Of a DNA stretch of 64,000 nucleotides, positions 6,551 to 16,655 are shown piece by piece. The notes under the pieces were generated by a model. It saw only the letters and a program-made list of their open reading frames with translations. It did no database searches and had not been told where the DNA came from. Source of the DNA: Gammaproteobacteria bacterium (lineage in GTDB: Bacteria; Pseudomonadota; Gammaproteobacteria; Pseudomonadales; Litorivicinaceae); assembly GCA_024640985.1 (NCBI GenBank), contig JAHEDY010000008.1:1-64000 (forward strand), read 5' to 3'. How positions within the stretch are numbered: position 1 is the stretch's first letter; each line of letters opens with the position of its first letter. Both the position numbers and the translations under genes were made by a program.

Positions 6551-7486
6551 TCATCGAGGGGATGGGCTCAAGAGCTGCTTGGCCATCCAGTCAATCACAA
6601 ACTGTCTGGCAACTCGACCGCCGCGCCCGCCACGCCCAATGGCAAACCGGTTCGCTTCAATCGCCATGGTCTCGGAGAACTCAGGAAGGTCGAGATTTTG
6701 TCCTAATTCGCGATACCAGTGTTTGACAATCGTGATGTAAACCTCCTGCGAATAGGGGTAAAACGATAACCAAAGACCGAAACGATCCGATAGAGAAACC
6801 CGTTCCTCAACCGCATCGCCTTGATGAATTTCTCCATTGACAACGGTTGCCTGCTGATTGTCGCTCATCGGCTCTGAGACTAAGTGTCTGCGGTTGCTGG
6901 TGCAGACCACTAAAATGTTACTGCCAAATTCCTCAAGCGTGCCATCCAGGACGGTCTTGAGGCCCGAGTATTCGCGCTCCCCATCTTCAAAGGTGAGGTC
7001 ATCGCAATAGATCAAAAATTGAAACGGTTGTGACCGCACGTGTTCGACGATTGCAGGCAAATCACTGAGGTGTGCTTTTTCGACTTCGACGATTCTTAAA
7101 CCACGATCATGATAGGCGCTGAGCGCGGCCCGCACCATCGACGATTTGCCGGTTCCGCGTGCACCCCAGAGGAGAGTTGCATTGGCTGGAAGGCCTTTGA
7201 GGAACAATTCAAGGTTGGCCTTGAATTGATTGGCCTGCTGGTCGACACCGATTAAACCCTCGAACGTTTGGTCAAGTCGTGGCTTTAATGCACGCAGATG
7301 ACCCATATTGGCTCGATCATGGACCCAGCGCGCGCAAAGCGTTTCCTGCCATTGAATTTCCGGTGCGGGGGCTGGAAGTGTTTCGAGGAGGCGGTTCGCC
7401 AAAGTCAGTAGCGTTGAGCGTAAGTTTGTCATCATGGGTTCTTGATCAAAGTCCTTGTGTTTCGGTGTGACAGTAGCCACATTCAT
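6551..7486 (-). CDS. DUF815 family AAA ATPase
   Basis: A 311-residue P-loop ATPase of the DUF815/PF05673 family. Walker A is GARGTGKSS near residue 108, Walker B is FLIYCDDLTFED, a sensor-like VVCTSNRRHLVSE segment follows, and RFGLWLSFYPYSQEVY and GGRGGRVARQFVIDW sit near the C terminus. The family is common in proteobacteria but its client is unknown. The ATG at 7486 lies only 20 bases from the divergent glutathione-transferase start. The paired ATGs at 7435/7432 would leave more room for two promoters and are a reasonable alternative. The protein looks complete. Confidence 0.88.
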   Translation of the reverse strand: MNVATVTPKHKDFDQEPMMTNLRSTLLTLANRLLETLPAPAPEIQWQETLCARWVHDRANMGHLRALKPRLDQTFEGLIGVDQQANQFKANLELFLKGLPANATLLWGARGTGKSSMVRAALSAYHDRGLRIVEVEKAHLSDLPAIVEHVRSQPFQFLIYCDDLTFEDGEREYSGLKTVLDGTLEEFGSNILVVCTSNRRHLVSEPMSDNQQATVVNGEIHQGDAVEERVSLSDRFGLWLSFYPYSQEVYITIVKHWYRELGQNLDLPEFSETMAIEANRFAIGRGGRGGRVARQFVIDWMAKQLLSPSPR

Positions 7487-7506
7487 AGCGAATCAAGGAG
7501 TATACA

Positions 7507-8142
7507 ATGATTAACCTCTATTACTGGCCGACCCCGAACGGCAATAAAATTACGATGATGCTAGAAGAGTGCGGGCTCGACTACACCATTCATCCGATCA
7601 ATATAACTGCAGGCGATCAATTTCAACCGAATTTTCTGAAGTTGTCACCGAACAACCGGATGCCTGCGATTGTGGATGACGATCCAATCGACGGTGGTGA
7701 TCCCATCGATCTCTTTGAGTCTGGCGCTATTCTTCTTTATTTGGCTGAGAAAACGGGACAGTTCTATCCAACAGATCTCAGAGAACGTTATGTGGTCATG
7801 AAATGGTTGATGTGGCAAATGGGCGGTCTTGGACCAATGGCCGGTCAGAACCACCATTTCGGGCGCTTTGCAGCAGAGAAAATCCCCTATGCGATCGAGC
7901 GTTATCGATCAGAGACTGCTCGACTCTATGGAGTGTTAAATGGGGCGCTTGACGGCCAGTCCTTCATTGCCGGCGATTACTCCATTGCTGATATGGCCTG
8001 CTATCCATGGATTGCTCGGCATGAGTGGCAAGAGATGGAGTTGGGCGATTATCCAAATGTGAAGCGTTGGTTTGAGCAAATCGCTGCACGTCCAGCGACA
8101 CAGACGGCCTATGCCAAGGGTGAAGCGGTTCGCAATGCTTGA
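7507..8142 (+). CDS. Glutathione transferase, YfcG/YghU-like
   Basis: A 211-residue cytosolic glutathione transferase. The thioredoxin-like N-terminal domain starts INLYYWPTPNGNKITMMLEE, the segment seen in Nu-class enzymes such as E. coli YfcG. It contains the NNRMPAIVDDD cis-proline loop and the FESGAILLYLAE glutathione-binding turn. The C-terminal helical domain has WLMWQMGGLGPMAGQNHHF and the capping motif FIAGDYSIADMACYPW. Nu-class members show disulfide-bond reductase activity. AAGGAG precedes the ATG at 7507. It is divergent from the DUF815 gene. Confidence 0.92.
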   Translation: MINLYYWPTPNGNKITMMLEECGLDYTIHPINITAGDQFQPNFLKLSPNNRMPAIVDDDPIDGGDPIDLFESGAILLYLAEKTGQFYPTDLRERYVVMKWLMWQMGGLGPMAGQNHHFGRFAAEKIPYAIERYRSETARLYGVLNGALDGQSFIAGDYSIADMACYPWIARHEWQEMELGDYPNVKRWFEQIAARPATQTAYAKGEAVRNA

Positions 8143-8229
8143 TCTTGCGCAACTCCTGACGCATCTGGTGTTGAACAGTGCAGAGAAATCCGTACATTGA
8201 TGATCTGGATAAGTTCATAAGGGATAACA

Positions 8230-9204
8230 ATGCGTTCATGGATATTCATTGCAGCTTTGATCGCTGCATCGGTACAGGCAGCTGACGAAAAGACCGCGTT
8301 AGAGCGGGGTGACTATGGTCCTTTGGATAAGGCACCAACAACCGCACTCTACGACTATCCGGTCAAAGTCAGCGATCATGTTTACAGCGCGATCGGTGCA
8401 ACGCAACCGCCGACTTATGAAAATGCCGGGCACAACAACAATCTATCGTTTGTGATCGGGGCTGAAGCTGTATTGGTGGTGAACGGAGGATCGAATAATG
8501 CGTTAGCGCGAGCGCTGCATGATGAGATCAAAAGCAGAACGAACCTCCCGGTCAAATATGTCATCAGTGAAAATGGCCAGGGCCATGCCGTCTATGGGAA
8601 TCACTACTGGAAGTCTCAAGGCGCAACGTTGATTGGGCACGTTGATGCGCAGCATGAGATTGATGAGAAAGGATTTGGTGGACTGACTCGGATGCGCGAG
8701 TACGCGAAAGAATTTGCGCAAGACACAGAGCTCGTCAATTTTGATGTGACCTTCGACGAACAATATGCTCTTGATCTTGGAGGTCTAGCTGTGATCGCTA
8801 AGATCTATGGATCGGCGCATTCCCCGGGTGATGTCAGCGTCTTGATCCCAGATGATCGAGTGGTTCTGGCAGGTGATATGGCTTTCCATGTGAGAATGCC
8901 GCCGATTTTTGACAACACCGACACTGCGCTGTGGATTGAGAGCTTCGATCTCTTTGCTGATGAGGTTTCAGACTGGACGATTGTTCCTGGTCACGGTGGT
9001 CCCACTGACCTCGCGACGGTGACCGCTGGCACGAAAGATTATCTGGTGTTTTTGCGTGATCAAGTGCAACAGATTCTCGATGACGGTGGTTCATTGGATG
9101 AGGCTTATCAGATCGATCAAACTGACTACAAGCATTGGCACACATACGATGAGCTCGCAGCCAGAAATGCTGGCCGCGTATTTGAGCGAATGGAATTTGA
9201 ATAA
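8230..9204 (+). CDS. Exported metallo-beta-lactamase-fold protein with altered zinc motif
   Basis: A 324-residue protein with a signal peptide (residues 1-17, ending VQA-A). The fold is that of metallo-beta-lactamase hydrolases related to SoxH-like and PQQ-associated members: SFVIGAEAVLVVNGG, then a loop ending in GN, GSAHSPGDVSVLIPDDRVVLAGDMAF, and PGHGGPT. The usual HxHxDH signature aligns with Asn115, Gln117, His119 and Ala120, so most first-site and second-site ligands are replaced. His197, Asp216 and His255, the remaining ligand positions, are kept. Metal content and activity are therefore uncertain. AAGGGA precedes the ATG. It follows the glutathione-transferase gene by 87 bases on the same strand. 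Confidence 0.82.
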   Translation: MRSWIFIAALIAASVQAADEKTALERGDYGPLDKAPTTALYDYPVKVSDHVYSAIGATQPPTYENAGHNNNLSFVIGAEAVLVVNGGSNNALARALHDEIKSRTNLPVKYVISENGQGHAVYGNHYWKSQGATLIGHVDAQHEIDEKGFGGLTRMREYAKEFAQDTELVNFDVTFDEQYALDLGGLAVIAKIYGSAHSPGDVSVLIPDDRVVLAGDMAFHVRMPPIFDNTDTALWIESFDLFADEVSDWTIVPGHGGPTDLATVTAGTKDYLVFLRDQVQQILDDGGSLDEAYQIDQTDYKHWHTYDELAARNAGRVFERMEFE

Positions 9205-9207
9205 CGC

Positions 9208-9837
9208 CTAAGGGGTCAAGAAGTGGGTGATCAGCGTTTTTAACGTGGTGTCGCCCGGTTCTCCAAAATGTTTCTGCGCGCGTCCACCCAACACCAAAAG
9301 CATATCTTCGAGTTCGTTGCCGCTTTGGCGAACAAAATCAAACGACTGAATATCATTTCCGGTATATCGCTCCGGTCCTAAGATGACGCACAATTTGGAT
9401 TCAACTTTTGAGAGCGTCCGACGCACTCGATAGCCATTGACGAAGACTCCTTCGTTGCGGTGACCGTGAACTTCGGTTTGCGTTGAGGGTGTGATGGCTG
9501 AAAAACTGACCGGCCGCCCGAGTTCTAATTGCATCACTCCGAGTGAGAAATCGTCGATACCGAGCGTAAAGTTGGCTTCTCCGGCAAGAAAGATGACCCA
9601 GCTTTTGATCGATGACTTGATCACATTGCTGTCCCATTCCGCCAAAACCGGGGCGTCTTTATAGGACATTGCCAATTTCTCACTGATGGCATCAGTAACG
9701 GCATCGAATTGTTTTCCAAGGAATTTCTTTCGGTCTTCAGGCCCCAATTCTTTGGCATGCGCTTCAATTTGAGCGCGTAACAAGCGCTCGCTGTGTTTGT
9801 GAAGAATCGGAACTAAGAGTGAATTAGACGGGTGCAT
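9208..9837 (-). CDS. Conserved-looking hypothetical protein
   Basis: A 209-residue soluble protein from the ATG at 9837; the frame stays open upstream into trmJ, but that part is antisense to coding sequence. The N-terminal third is helical and charged (HSERLLRAQIEAHAKELGPEDRKKFLGKQF). The rest mixes strands and loops (WVIFLAGEANFTLGIDDFSLGVMQLELGRPVSF). There is no signal peptide, membrane segment or catalytic motif. I do not recognise the family. It is divergent from trmJ, whose candidate -10 box lies in the 38-base gap, and converges on the metallo-beta-lactamase-fold gene with a three-base gap. Confidence 0.7.
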   Translation of the reverse strand: MHPSNSLLVPILHKHSERLLRAQIEAHAKELGPEDRKKFLGKQFDAVTDAISEKLAMSYKDAPVLAEWDSNVIKSSIKSWVIFLAGEANFTLGIDDFSLGVMQLELGRPVSFSAITPSTQTEVHGHRNEGVFVNGYRVRRTLSKVESKLCVILGPERYTGNDIQSFDFVRQSGNELEDMLLVLGGRAQKHFGEPGDTTLKTLITHFLTP

Positions 9838-9840
9838 CGC

Positions 9841-9846
9841 TATAAT
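9841..9846 (+). promoter_or_regulatory. Candidate -10 box for the trmJ operon
   Basis: A perfect TATAAT lies 29 bases before the trmJ start. No good -35 hexamer is seen at 16-18 bases upstream, so the call rests on the -10 box and its position at the head of a 12-kb operon-like run. Confidence 0.3.
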
Positions 9847-9875
9847 CTTGACTGTAAAGATAAAAGGATACCAGT

Positions 9876-10733
9876 TTGCACGAACTCCCCGATAGCCTGC
9901 CGAGCAATTTGATTTCGGTTTTAGCCTCGCCATCTCATCCAGGAAATATTGGTGCAGTGGCTCGCTCATTAAAAACGATGGGGTTGTCCTCATGCCGACT
10001 TGTCAGCCCCGATGACTACCCGTCACCGATTGCCTCCGCGAGAGCATCAGGGGCATTGGATATCCTCAATGGCGCTTCTCTTTATGAATCCTTTGATGAT
10101 GCGATTGCTGATTGTCGGATAGTGGTGGGGACGTCAGCGCGATTGCGATCGCTGGCGTATCCGCACGTGACACCGCGACAGATTGCACCACTGTTGATCG
10201 AGGAAGCTGAAAAAGGGCGCGTTGCGATTTGTTATGGCCGCGAAGAATGCGGCTTACTGAACGAGCAATTGGCGCGTTGTCACTACCACATTGAAATCCC
10301 CGCCAATCCGCAATATTCGAGTTTGAATCTTGGTTCAGCGGTACAGGTCATGTCCTATGAATTGCGTCTCGCTTTTCTAGAACGTCAGGGCCGATCAGGG
10401 ATTGAGTCGAAAGACAACTGGCCGCCGAGCTATGATCTTGAGCGCTTTGGTTGCGAGTCTTGGGACGAAGAACCGGCCACAGCCCGCGAGGTGGATGGCT
10501 TGATTGAACATTTTGAGCGGGCGACAGCGCACAGTGGATTTCTCGATCCGAAAAACCCGATGCTTGGCATGGCCCGATTGCGAAGGTTATTCAATCGAGC
10601 GCGGGTTGATCGCGTTGAAATTAATATTCTGCGTGGGATTTTGAATAGCATTGAAAAGATGGACCCTCCAACCAATCAACAGACTATTCAGGAGAATTAC
10701 GGTTTGACCAACGGAGAGCGGGATGATGTTTAG
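9876..10733 (+). CDS. trmJ: tRNA (cytidine/uridine-2'-O-)-methyltransferase TrmJ
   Basis: A 285-residue SPOUT methyltransferase that 2'-O-methylates position 32 of tRNA. The knot domain fills the first 165 residues: [23 protein letters not shown], the GTSAR loop, [16 protein letters not shown] and the SAM-binding [20 protein letters not shown] motif. The C-terminal helical tail is usual. The start is TTG at 9876 with AAGGA seven bases upstream; no ATG exists at the expected place. It heads the long operon-like run and overlaps cysE by 11 bases. In many gammaproteobacteria trmJ also precedes the cysE/isc region. Confidence 0.93.
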   Translation: MHELPDSLPSNLISVLASPSHPGNIGAVARSLKTMGLSSCRLVSPDDYPSPIASARASGALDILNGASLYESFDDAIADCRIVVGTSARLRSLAYPHVTPRQIAPLLIEEAEKGRVAICYGREECGLLNEQLARCHYHIEIPANPQYSSLNLGSAVQVMSYELRLAFLERQGRSGIESKDNWPPSYDLERFGCESWDEEPATAREVDGLIEHFERATAHSGFLDPKNPMLGMARLRRLFNRARVDRVEINILRGILNSIEKMDPPTNQQTIQENYGLTNGERDDV

Positions 10734-11523
10734 AGGGATGCGAGAGGATGTGCGTGCGGTATTTGATCGTGATCCAGCAGCCCGCCATTGGTTTGAAGTG
10801 ATCACAACGAGCCCTGGTCTTCATGCGATTTGGATTCACCGAGTATCTCACGCACTCTGGTGTTGTGGCCTTAAATGGTTGGCTCGGTTTATCGCGCAAA
10901 CGGCGCGTTTTCTGACCGGCATCGAGATTCACCCTGGCGCTAAAATTGGTCGTCGATTTTTTATTGATCATGGGATGGGTGTTGTGATCGGGGAAACCGC
11001 TGAGATTGGTGATGATTGTACGCTCTACCATGGTGTGACTCTCGGTGGGACCACGTGGAACCCTGGTAAGCGACATCCAACACTGAAGGATCGCGTGGTG
11101 GTAGGTGCTGGAGCAAAAGTCCTCGGGCCGATTGATATTGGCGAAGGTGCGCGCATTGGATCAAATGCGGTGGTGACACGACCCGTGCCGCCTGAAGCCA
11201 CAGCGATGGGGATTCCTGCGCGGTTTGTGACCAAAGATCAAGCGGATCCTGAGTTTGAAGTGGAAAAGCGTCGTCGTGATATGCATGAAAAAGCAGGGTT
11301 TGATTTGTATGCCCTTGGGGAAGACGTGCCTGATCCTTTGGTTCGATCCATCCATGCCATTCTTGATCAACTGCATCATGTGGATCAGAAAATGCACACG
11401 ATGGGTGAGCATCTGTGCCAGGTCAATCCGAAGTACTGCGACGAGGATTTACCAACACTGGATGAAAAAGAACTCATGGGCGAGTTGGGTGTGCCTGATG
11501 GGAAGTCGGATCAATCTGTATGA
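10723..11523 (+). CDS. cysE: Serine O-acetyltransferase
   Basis: A 266-residue enzyme making O-acetylserine, the carbon precursor of cysteine. An N-terminal helical region is followed by a left-handed beta-helix of hexapeptide repeats ([53 protein letters not shown]). The catalytic His is in DHGMGVVIG, and the [14 protein letters not shown] end of the domain is present. The long C-terminal tail with late cysteines differs from E. coli CysE and is like the isoform linked to iron-sulfur operons. It overlaps trmJ at its start and iscS by four bases at its end. Confidence 0.94.
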   Translation: MMFRGMREDVRAVFDRDPAARHWFEVITTSPGLHAIWIHRVSHALWCCGLKWLARFIAQTARFLTGIEIHPGAKIGRRFFIDHGMGVVIGETAEIGDDCTLYHGVTLGGTTWNPGKRHPTLKDRVVVGAGAKVLGPIDIGEGARIGSNAVVTRPVPPEATAMGIPARFVTKDQADPEFEVEKRRRDMHEKAGFDLYALGEDVPDPLVRSIHAILDQLHHVDQKMHTMGEHLCQVNPKYCDEDLPTLDEKELMGELGVPDGKSDQSV

Positions 11524-12662
11524 TGACGGTCTATTTTGACAATGCATCCACGACACCGGTTGATCCACGCGTGATGGATAAAATGTCGAAGTGTTTGGGG
11601 GCTGATGGAACCTTCGGGAATCCAGCGTCAACGACACATGGCTTTGGCTGGTTGGCATCTGAAGAAGTAGAGTGGGCCAGAGACACAATTGCGCAGACCA
11701 TCGGCGCTGACCCGCGGGAGATTGTGTGGACTAGTGGTGCGACCGAATCCGATAACCTGGCGATCCGGGGTGTGGTTGAAGCGATGCGTCACTCCACGGG
11801 ACGTTCAAAAATCATTACGTTGGAAACCGAGCATAAGGCAGTGTTGGACACGTGCGCGAACTTGCGTGATGTGGACGTGGTTTATCTCAAACCCGATGCT
11901 GATGGTGTATTGAACCTCAACCGGTTGGCTGAGGTTTTAGATGACAATACCTTGCTGGTGTCGGTCATGCTGGTCAATAACGAGACTGGAGTTGTCCAGC
12001 CGATTCAGGAAATTGCCCGCTTGGCGCATCAGGCGGGTGCAGTGATGCATTCAGATCTGGCTCAGTCAGTTGGCAAATTGGATTGGACGGTGGAGACACT
12101 GGGAATTGATTTGGGATCCTTGTCGGCGCACAAAATTCATGGCCCAAAAGGGGTTGGTGCGCTCTATGTGAAGCGTGGCTCTTGTCGGATTGCAGAGCAG
12201 CAGCATGGTGGACAGCACGAGCGTGGAATGCGCTCAGGGACGCTTCCGACGCACCAACTGGTAGGAATGGCTGAGGCCTATCGAATCGCAGCAGAGGAAA
12301 GCGGGTTGGAAATCCAACGAATCAACGGGTATCGAGATCGGATCGAGACCGCGATTGAAGCGATTGGAGGCATTCGGATAAATGGCGCCCGAGGTGTTCC
12401 TCATATTGTGAATGTGACGATTGATGGTGTGGATGCTGAACGGTTAATGGCCGCGATGCCCGAAGTGGCAGTGTCCACTGGAAGCGCCTGTAATTCAGCG
12501 ACCCTCGAACCATCTCATGTCCTTCAGTCCATGGGACTTTCTCGGCAAGAAGGACTATCCTCTCTTCGTATCAGCGTCGGTCGGATGACCACCGATGAGG
12601 AGATTGATCTCCTGTTGGACACGTTGAGTTACGCAGTTTCTCAATTAAGGAGTGCAGCATGA
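11520..12662 (+). CDS. iscS: Cysteine desulfurase, IscS/NifS type
   Basis: A 380-residue PLP enzyme that removes sulfur from cysteine for Fe-S clusters and thiolation. Fold-type I landmarks are present: [23 protein letters not shown], the PLP lysine in [15 protein letters not shown], and the mobile loop with the catalytic Cys in [17 protein letters not shown], which is the group I (IscS) loop. It is a little shorter than E. coli IscS. Starts by an ATGA overlap with cysE and ends by an ATGA overlap with iscA. No iscR precedes and no iscU follows, which is unusual for an isc locus. Confidence 0.93.
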   Translation: MMTVYFDNASTTPVDPRVMDKMSKCLGADGTFGNPASTTHGFGWLASEEVEWARDTIAQTIGADPREIVWTSGATESDNLAIRGVVEAMRHSTGRSKIITLETEHKAVLDTCANLRDVDVVYLKPDADGVLNLNRLAEVLDDNTLLVSVMLVNNETGVVQPIQEIARLAHQAGAVMHSDLAQSVGKLDWTVETLGIDLGSLSAHKIHGPKGVGALYVKRGSCRIAEQQHGGQHERGMRSGTLPTHQLVGMAEAYRIAAEESGLEIQRINGYRDRIETAIEAIGGIRINGARGVPHIVNVTIDGVDAERLMAAMPEVAVSTGSACNSATLEPSHVLQSMGLSRQEGLSSLRISVGRMTTDEEIDLLLDTLSYAVSQLRSAA

Positions 12663-13000
12663 ATTTGTTGGTAACCCCAGAAGCCGTGGAGCATCTCAAG
12701 GCGGCTTTGGCGCGGAATACGGATGCAACCGCGATTCGGTTAGGTGTCAAGACATCGGGTTGCTCGGGCTATGCCTATGTGATCGATTATGCAAAAGCCC
12801 CGACAGAGGCGGATCAGTTGTTCGATGTGAATGGACTGACCATTGTGGTGGATCCGATTTCAGAGCCATTACTTGCCGGTACGACCGTGGATTTGAAGAT
12901 CGAGGGTGTCAATCGCACGCTCCGCTTTGACAATCCCAATGTGGTCAGCGAATGCGGTTGTGGCGAGAGCTTTGCGGTTGGTGCCTCTGTTCCTCTATAA
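12659..13000 (+). CDS. iscA: A-type Fe-S carrier IscA
   Basis: A 113-residue HesB/IscA-fold protein. The three cluster-binding cysteines sit at 35 (TSGCSGYAY), 99 and 101 (ECGCGESF), the same positions as in E. coli IscA. The protein accepts and delivers Fe-S clusters or iron to apo-enzymes. Two Fe-S-dependent enzymes, RlmN and IspG, are encoded further along the same run. Coupled to iscS by an ATGA overlap. An ErpA assignment is possible, but the length and residue numbering favour IscA. Confidence 0.9.
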   Translation: MNLLVTPEAVEHLKAALARNTDATAIRLGVKTSGCSGYAYVIDYAKAPTEADQLFDVNGLTIVVDPISEPLLAGTTVDLKIEGVNRTLRFDNPNVVSECGCGESFAVGASVPL

Positions 13001-13047
13001 TCCGCGCCCGGAATAGTCCGAACTCAGTTTTTGAAGGAGAAGCCATC

Positions 13048-13473
13048 GTGGCAGTCGAACGTACCCTATCTATTATTAAGCCAGACGCTGTTGGTCAAAA
13101 TGTGATTGGCCAAATTGCCAGTCGTTTTGAAGCGGCGGGGCTGCAAATTGTCGCGATGAAAATGCTTCAGTTGGATGATGATCTGGCTGGTGGTTTTTAT
13201 GCAGAGCATAAGGAACGTCCATTTTATCAAGATCTGGTTGGATTTATGACCTCTGGCCCTGTGGTTGTACAGGTTCTGGAAGGTGAGAATGCGATTGCGA
13301 AAAATCGTGAGCTGATGGGCGCCACCAACCCGAAGGAAGCAGCAGCTGGGACCATCCGTGCTGATTTTGCAGACAGTATTGATGCGAATGCCGTTCATGG
13401 ATCAGATAGTCCTGAAAGTGCCGCACGCGAAGTTGCTTATTTCTTTCAAGCGTCTGAAATCTGTTCGCGTTAA
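13048..13473 (+). CDS. ndk: Nucleoside diphosphate kinase
   Basis: A 141-residue enzyme balancing NTP and dNTP pools by phosphotransfer through His117 ([11 protein letters not shown]), which is in place. The N terminus [12 protein letters not shown] and the MTSGPVVV and [10 protein letters not shown] segments are typical. The start is GTG at 13048 with AAGGAGA seven bases upstream; an in-frame extension reaching back into iscA is not supported. The stop codon is immediately followed by the rlmN ATG. Confidence 0.96.
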   Translation: MAVERTLSIIKPDAVGQNVIGQIASRFEAAGLQIVAMKMLQLDDDLAGGFYAEHKERPFYQDLVGFMTSGPVVVQVLEGENAIAKNRELMGATNPKEAAAGTIRADFADSIDANAVHGSDSPESAAREVAYFFQASEICSR

Positions 13474-14613
13474 ATGACAGATATCTCGGTTGAGAAAGTC
13501 AATCTGCTCGGATTGACCCTTCCAAAAATGGAAGCATTCTGTCTCTCAATCGGTGAGAAGAAGTTCCGTGGAGCACAGTTGGTGAAATGGATTCATCAGC
13601 AGGGTGTCACGGACTTCGATCAAATGACCAATCTTTCCAAGTCGTTCCGAGACCAACTCAAGGATATTGCCGAAGTGCGCCCACCTCGTGTGACCTTTCA
13701 GGGAGACTCGACTGATGGGACTCGGAAATGGCTCATGGAAGTGGATGGTGGATCGAAAATTGAGACGGTCTATATCCCTGATGGTGATCGCGGAACCTTG
13801 TGCGTGTCCTCTCAAGTCGGTTGCTCGTTAGATTGTAGTTTTTGCTCGACGGGCAAACAGGGGTTTAATAAAAACCTAACGGCCGCAGAAATTATCGGGC
13901 AGGTGTTTTTGGCCGCGAAATCCTTTGGATTACCTGTGAAAGATTCGCAAAAACGCGCCGTCACTAACGTCGTCATGATGGGTATGGGTGAACCACTGTT
14001 GAACTTTGAGCCGGTGGTGGATGCGATGGCCTTGATGCTCGAAGATCAAGCCTATTGCTTGTCGAAGCGCCGTGTGACCTTATCGACGTCGGGTGTCGTC
14101 CCAAATTTGAACGAGCTCGCCAAGGTCACCGATGTGGCTTTGGCCGTCTCGCTGCACGCTCCGAATGATACGCTTCGCAATGAGCTTGTTCCGATCAACC
14201 GGAAGTATCCGATTGCGGTGCTGTTTGACAGTATTCGACATTATTTGGACGGATTGAGCGACAATCGATCTGTGACCTTTGAGTACACCATGCTGAAGGG
14301 CGTGAATGACTCCGATGCGTTGGCGCATGAACTATCCGCGCTCGCCAAAACGATCCGCTGTAAAATTAATCTCATTCCTTTCAATCCGTTTCCAGGGACG
14401 GATTACGAAGTGAGTTCACGGAATCGGATTTACGCGTTTCAGCGGATCTTGCTTGAGGATGGTCATGTCGTCACTGTACGCAAGACCCGTGGCGATGACA
14501 TCGATGCCGCGTGCGGGCAATTGGCCGGTCAGGTGGCCGATAAAACCAAACGGTCAGCACGTTACATCCAATTACAAGATGTGACTGCTCAACTGGACCA
14601 GGTACCCCATTGA
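13474..14613 (+). CDS. rlmN: Dual-specificity 23S rRNA/tRNA adenine C2-methyltransferase
   Basis: A 379-residue radical-SAM enzyme that methylates A2503 of 23S rRNA and A37 of some tRNAs. An N-terminal accessory domain (residues 1-95) is followed by the [4Fe-4S] motif in [16 protein letters not shown]. The [10 protein letters not shown] and SLHAPND segments come next, then the C-terminal catalytic cysteine in [13 protein letters not shown]. Methionine or alanine variants at these positions are absent, so it should be active. The ATG abuts the ndk stop; the pilF TTG overlaps its stop. Confidence 0.96.
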   Translation: MTDISVEKVNLLGLTLPKMEAFCLSIGEKKFRGAQLVKWIHQQGVTDFDQMTNLSKSFRDQLKDIAEVRPPRVTFQGDSTDGTRKWLMEVDGGSKIETVYIPDGDRGTLCVSSQVGCSLDCSFCSTGKQGFNKNLTAAEIIGQVFLAAKSFGLPVKDSQKRAVTNVVMMGMGEPLLNFEPVVDAMALMLEDQAYCLSKRRVTLSTSGVVPNLNELAKVTDVALAVSLHAPNDTLRNELVPINRKYPIAVLFDSIRHYLDGLSDNRSVTFEYTMLKGVNDSDALAHELSALAKTIRCKINLIPFNPFPGTDYEVSSRNRIYAFQRILLEDGHVVTVRKTRGDDIDAACGQLAGQVADKTKRSARYIQLQDVTAQLDQVPH

Positions 14614-15308
14614 TACGAGCGATGGTGGCCGGAGTCATCATCGCAACCAACGGACTTCTGATGGGATGTCAGATTTTTCCGACGCAAGCAGACAACACAA
14701 TCTCACAACGCGTGCATCCGCTACTACAACTCGCTGATGCCCATATTGGGCGTGGTGATCTGACAGCAGCACTTCCTCTCATTATCCAAGCAGAACAGAT
14801 CGCTCCAGCTTCAATGACAGTCGCGTTAAAGCGTGCTGAGATTCTCGAGCGGCAGGGGGATCAGGCCGAAGCCCAGCGCATCTTGGAACGGCTGGATCGT
14901 CAAGAGCCCGAAGTGAGTCATGCGTATGCGCGTTTCTTAAATAAGATCGGCCAACGAGCGAAGGCGATAGGAGTCCTTGCGGTGGCTTGTGATGCCATCG
15001 ATTACCCACATCGTTTTGAGGCATTACAATTACGGACGCAATTATTGATCGCCAGCCATCGATTTCTGGAGGCAGGTCATGATCTTGATCGGTTGTCTCG
15101 GATGAAAACGGGTGATCCATCGATCCAATTAGTCCGTGTCCAGGTGTTATTGAAATCAGGGCGGGTGCGTGAAGCATTAGAGGTCTACCAGGCGATCAAT
15201 CGGTCAGTGAAAACGGGAAAGTTGGCTCAAGAAATCGAGAGAGACTTTCGTCGGTTAGCGAAGCGACTGAAGATCGTGGGACGAGACTTTGGTCCTTACG
15301 ACTTCTGA
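14610..15308 (+). CDS. pilF: PilF/PilW-like TPR lipoprotein
   Basis: A 232-residue lipoprotein with a signal segment ending in the lipobox LLMGC (Cys about residue 20), followed by TPR-like helical pairs ([58 protein letters not shown]). PilF is the pilotin for the type IV pilus secretin. Here the repeats are degenerate and no pilus genes occur in the window, so the assignment leans on position between rlmN and rodZ. The start is TTG 14610 overlapping the rlmN stop; ATG 14622 is the alternative. Confidence 0.75.
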   Translation: MIRAMVAGVIIATNGLLMGCQIFPTQADNTISQRVHPLLQLADAHIGRGDLTAALPLIIQAEQIAPASMTVALKRAEILERQGDQAEAQRILERLDRQEPEVSHAYARFLNKIGQRAKAIGVLAVACDAIDYPHRFEALQLRTQLLIASHRFLEAGHDLDRLSRMKTGDPSIQLVRVQVLLKSGRVREALEVYQAINRSVKTGKLAQEIERDFRRLAKRLKIVGRDFGPYDF

Positions 15309-15344
15309 TGTATGATCTGAGCGTATTCATTTCAGATTGATCGT

Positions 15345-16655
15345 ATGTCGATAGAAAATAATGAACCCGCTGTCGCTGGCACGAACGCGTTACCAGGATC
15401 ACTCCTACAGAAAGTACGTGAAGAGAAGGGGCTGACCATCGATGAGATGTCGGCTATCTCGAATCTGACCAAACAAGTGATCCGTGGCATTGAGGCCGAT
15501 GATTATACGCAACTTGCTGGGCTGAGTTTTGTTCGCGGATACCTCAAGCTTTACGCGAAAAAGCTTGGCGTTGATGAAGTGGAGATCCTCGATCTGTTTG
15601 ATCGCTGGAAAGCGGAACAGAATGGTGAGCCTCGGCAGTACGCGAATGCGCCGCAAGGGATTTCAGAACCTTCATCAGGACCGAGTCAGAAAACCATCAT
15701 CGCCGCCTCAATTGTTGTTATTGGTTTAATTTCAGCAGGTGGTGTGATTTCGTATTTAGAGTCGACGGGCTCATCGCCTGAAGTGGCATCCGTGATTGAG
15801 ACCGAACAAGCACCGGCATCGACTGAACCCGACGCTGCACTGAACCAGTCTCAAGAGCTCACCCCTTCGCTGGATTCGTCGGTCGATGCGTCGATCAATG
15901 GAACCGTTGAGGCGCAGCCCTTGGTCACTGAGGCAGAACAATCCGCTTCAGCCACGGTGGCGCCTGCGTCTCTTGCCTCTCAGGCCGAAGAGGTCGTGGC
16001 ACAGTCTGAACCCGCTACGCTGCAAACCGAGGCAGAGCCAGTGGTTGAGGCGCCAAACCCAGATCCTGTGCCGGTTGAAAAACCAAAGACCGTCGAGAAA
16101 CCAAAGCAAATCGAGACGCCAAAGACCGTCGAGAAACTGAAGCCTACTGAAAAGCCTAAGGTTGCTAAAACAGAACCACCGCCCGCGGTGACCGAGCCAG
16201 TTGACGAAGCACTCCAGCAACCGGTGGTGATTTCTTCATCGAACTTAAGCCAGGGTGGGCGTGTGATCGCAGAAGCCAGTGGCCTGGCACCTGCACCGAG
16301 TACTCCGGTACAAACAACTCAGGTCAGTCCAGGGCAAGATGATGGGTTGCGCGTGTTATCGGAAACGCGGACTGGTCCATCAGCAGATCAATTGGCGATG
16401 GGCGCTCAGGGTCGTTTGAAGATCGATTTTTCAGGCGAATCTTGGATCGAAATTCGGGATGCGCGTGGACGTTTGATATTGGCCGATCTCATGAGTCCCG
16501 AGCAAGGTGTTGAACTGGATACCTTCGGCCCAATTGAGATCCTGGTTGGCGCTGTCAGCGTTAGCACCGTTGTATTCAATGGGGAGACTCAGGATTTGAA
16601 ACCAAAGGCCTATCAGGACGTGGCTCGGATCACGCTGGGAGCTGAGCCGAATTGA
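15345..16655 (+). CDS. rodZ: Cytoskeletal/cell-shape protein RodZ
   Basis: A 436-residue bitopic protein linking MreB to the cell-wall elongation machinery. The cytoplasmic helix-turn-helix domain spans residues 19-85 ([34 protein letters not shown]), and one membrane segment lies near 118-138. A long Pro/Glu/Lys/Thr-rich linker contains imperfect repeats of the type EKPKxxExPK, and the C-terminal DUF4115 beta domain ([14 protein letters not shown]) ends the protein. It is about 100 residues longer than E. coli RodZ, all in the linker. The ispG start overlaps its stop. Confidence 0.92.
   Translation: MSIENNEPAVAGTNALPGSLLQKVREEKGLTIDEMSAISNLTKQVIRGIEADDYTQLAGLSFVRGYLKLYAKKLGVDEVEILDLFDRWKAEQNGEPRQYANAPQGISEPSSGPSQKTIIAASIVVIGLISAGGVISYLESTGSSPEVASVIETEQAPASTEPDAALNQSQELTPSLDSSVDASINGTVEAQPLVTEAEQSASATVAPASLASQAEEVVAQSEPATLQTEAEPVVEAPNPDPVPVEKPKTVEKPKQIETPKTVEKLKPTEKPKVAKTEPPPAVTEPVDEALQQPVVISSSNLSQGGRVIAEASGLAPAPSTPVQTTQVSPGQDDGLRVLSETRTGPSADQLAMGAQGRLKIDFSGESWIEIRDARGRLILADLMSPEQGVELDTFGPIEILVGAVSVSTVVFNGETQDLKPKAYQDVARITLGAEPN

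Noticed and set aside
15345..16655. Tandem repeat expansion in rodZ as a mobile or variable element
   Set aside because: The EKPK-type repeats are short and imperfect and lie in the disordered linker, which varies in length in all RodZ proteins.
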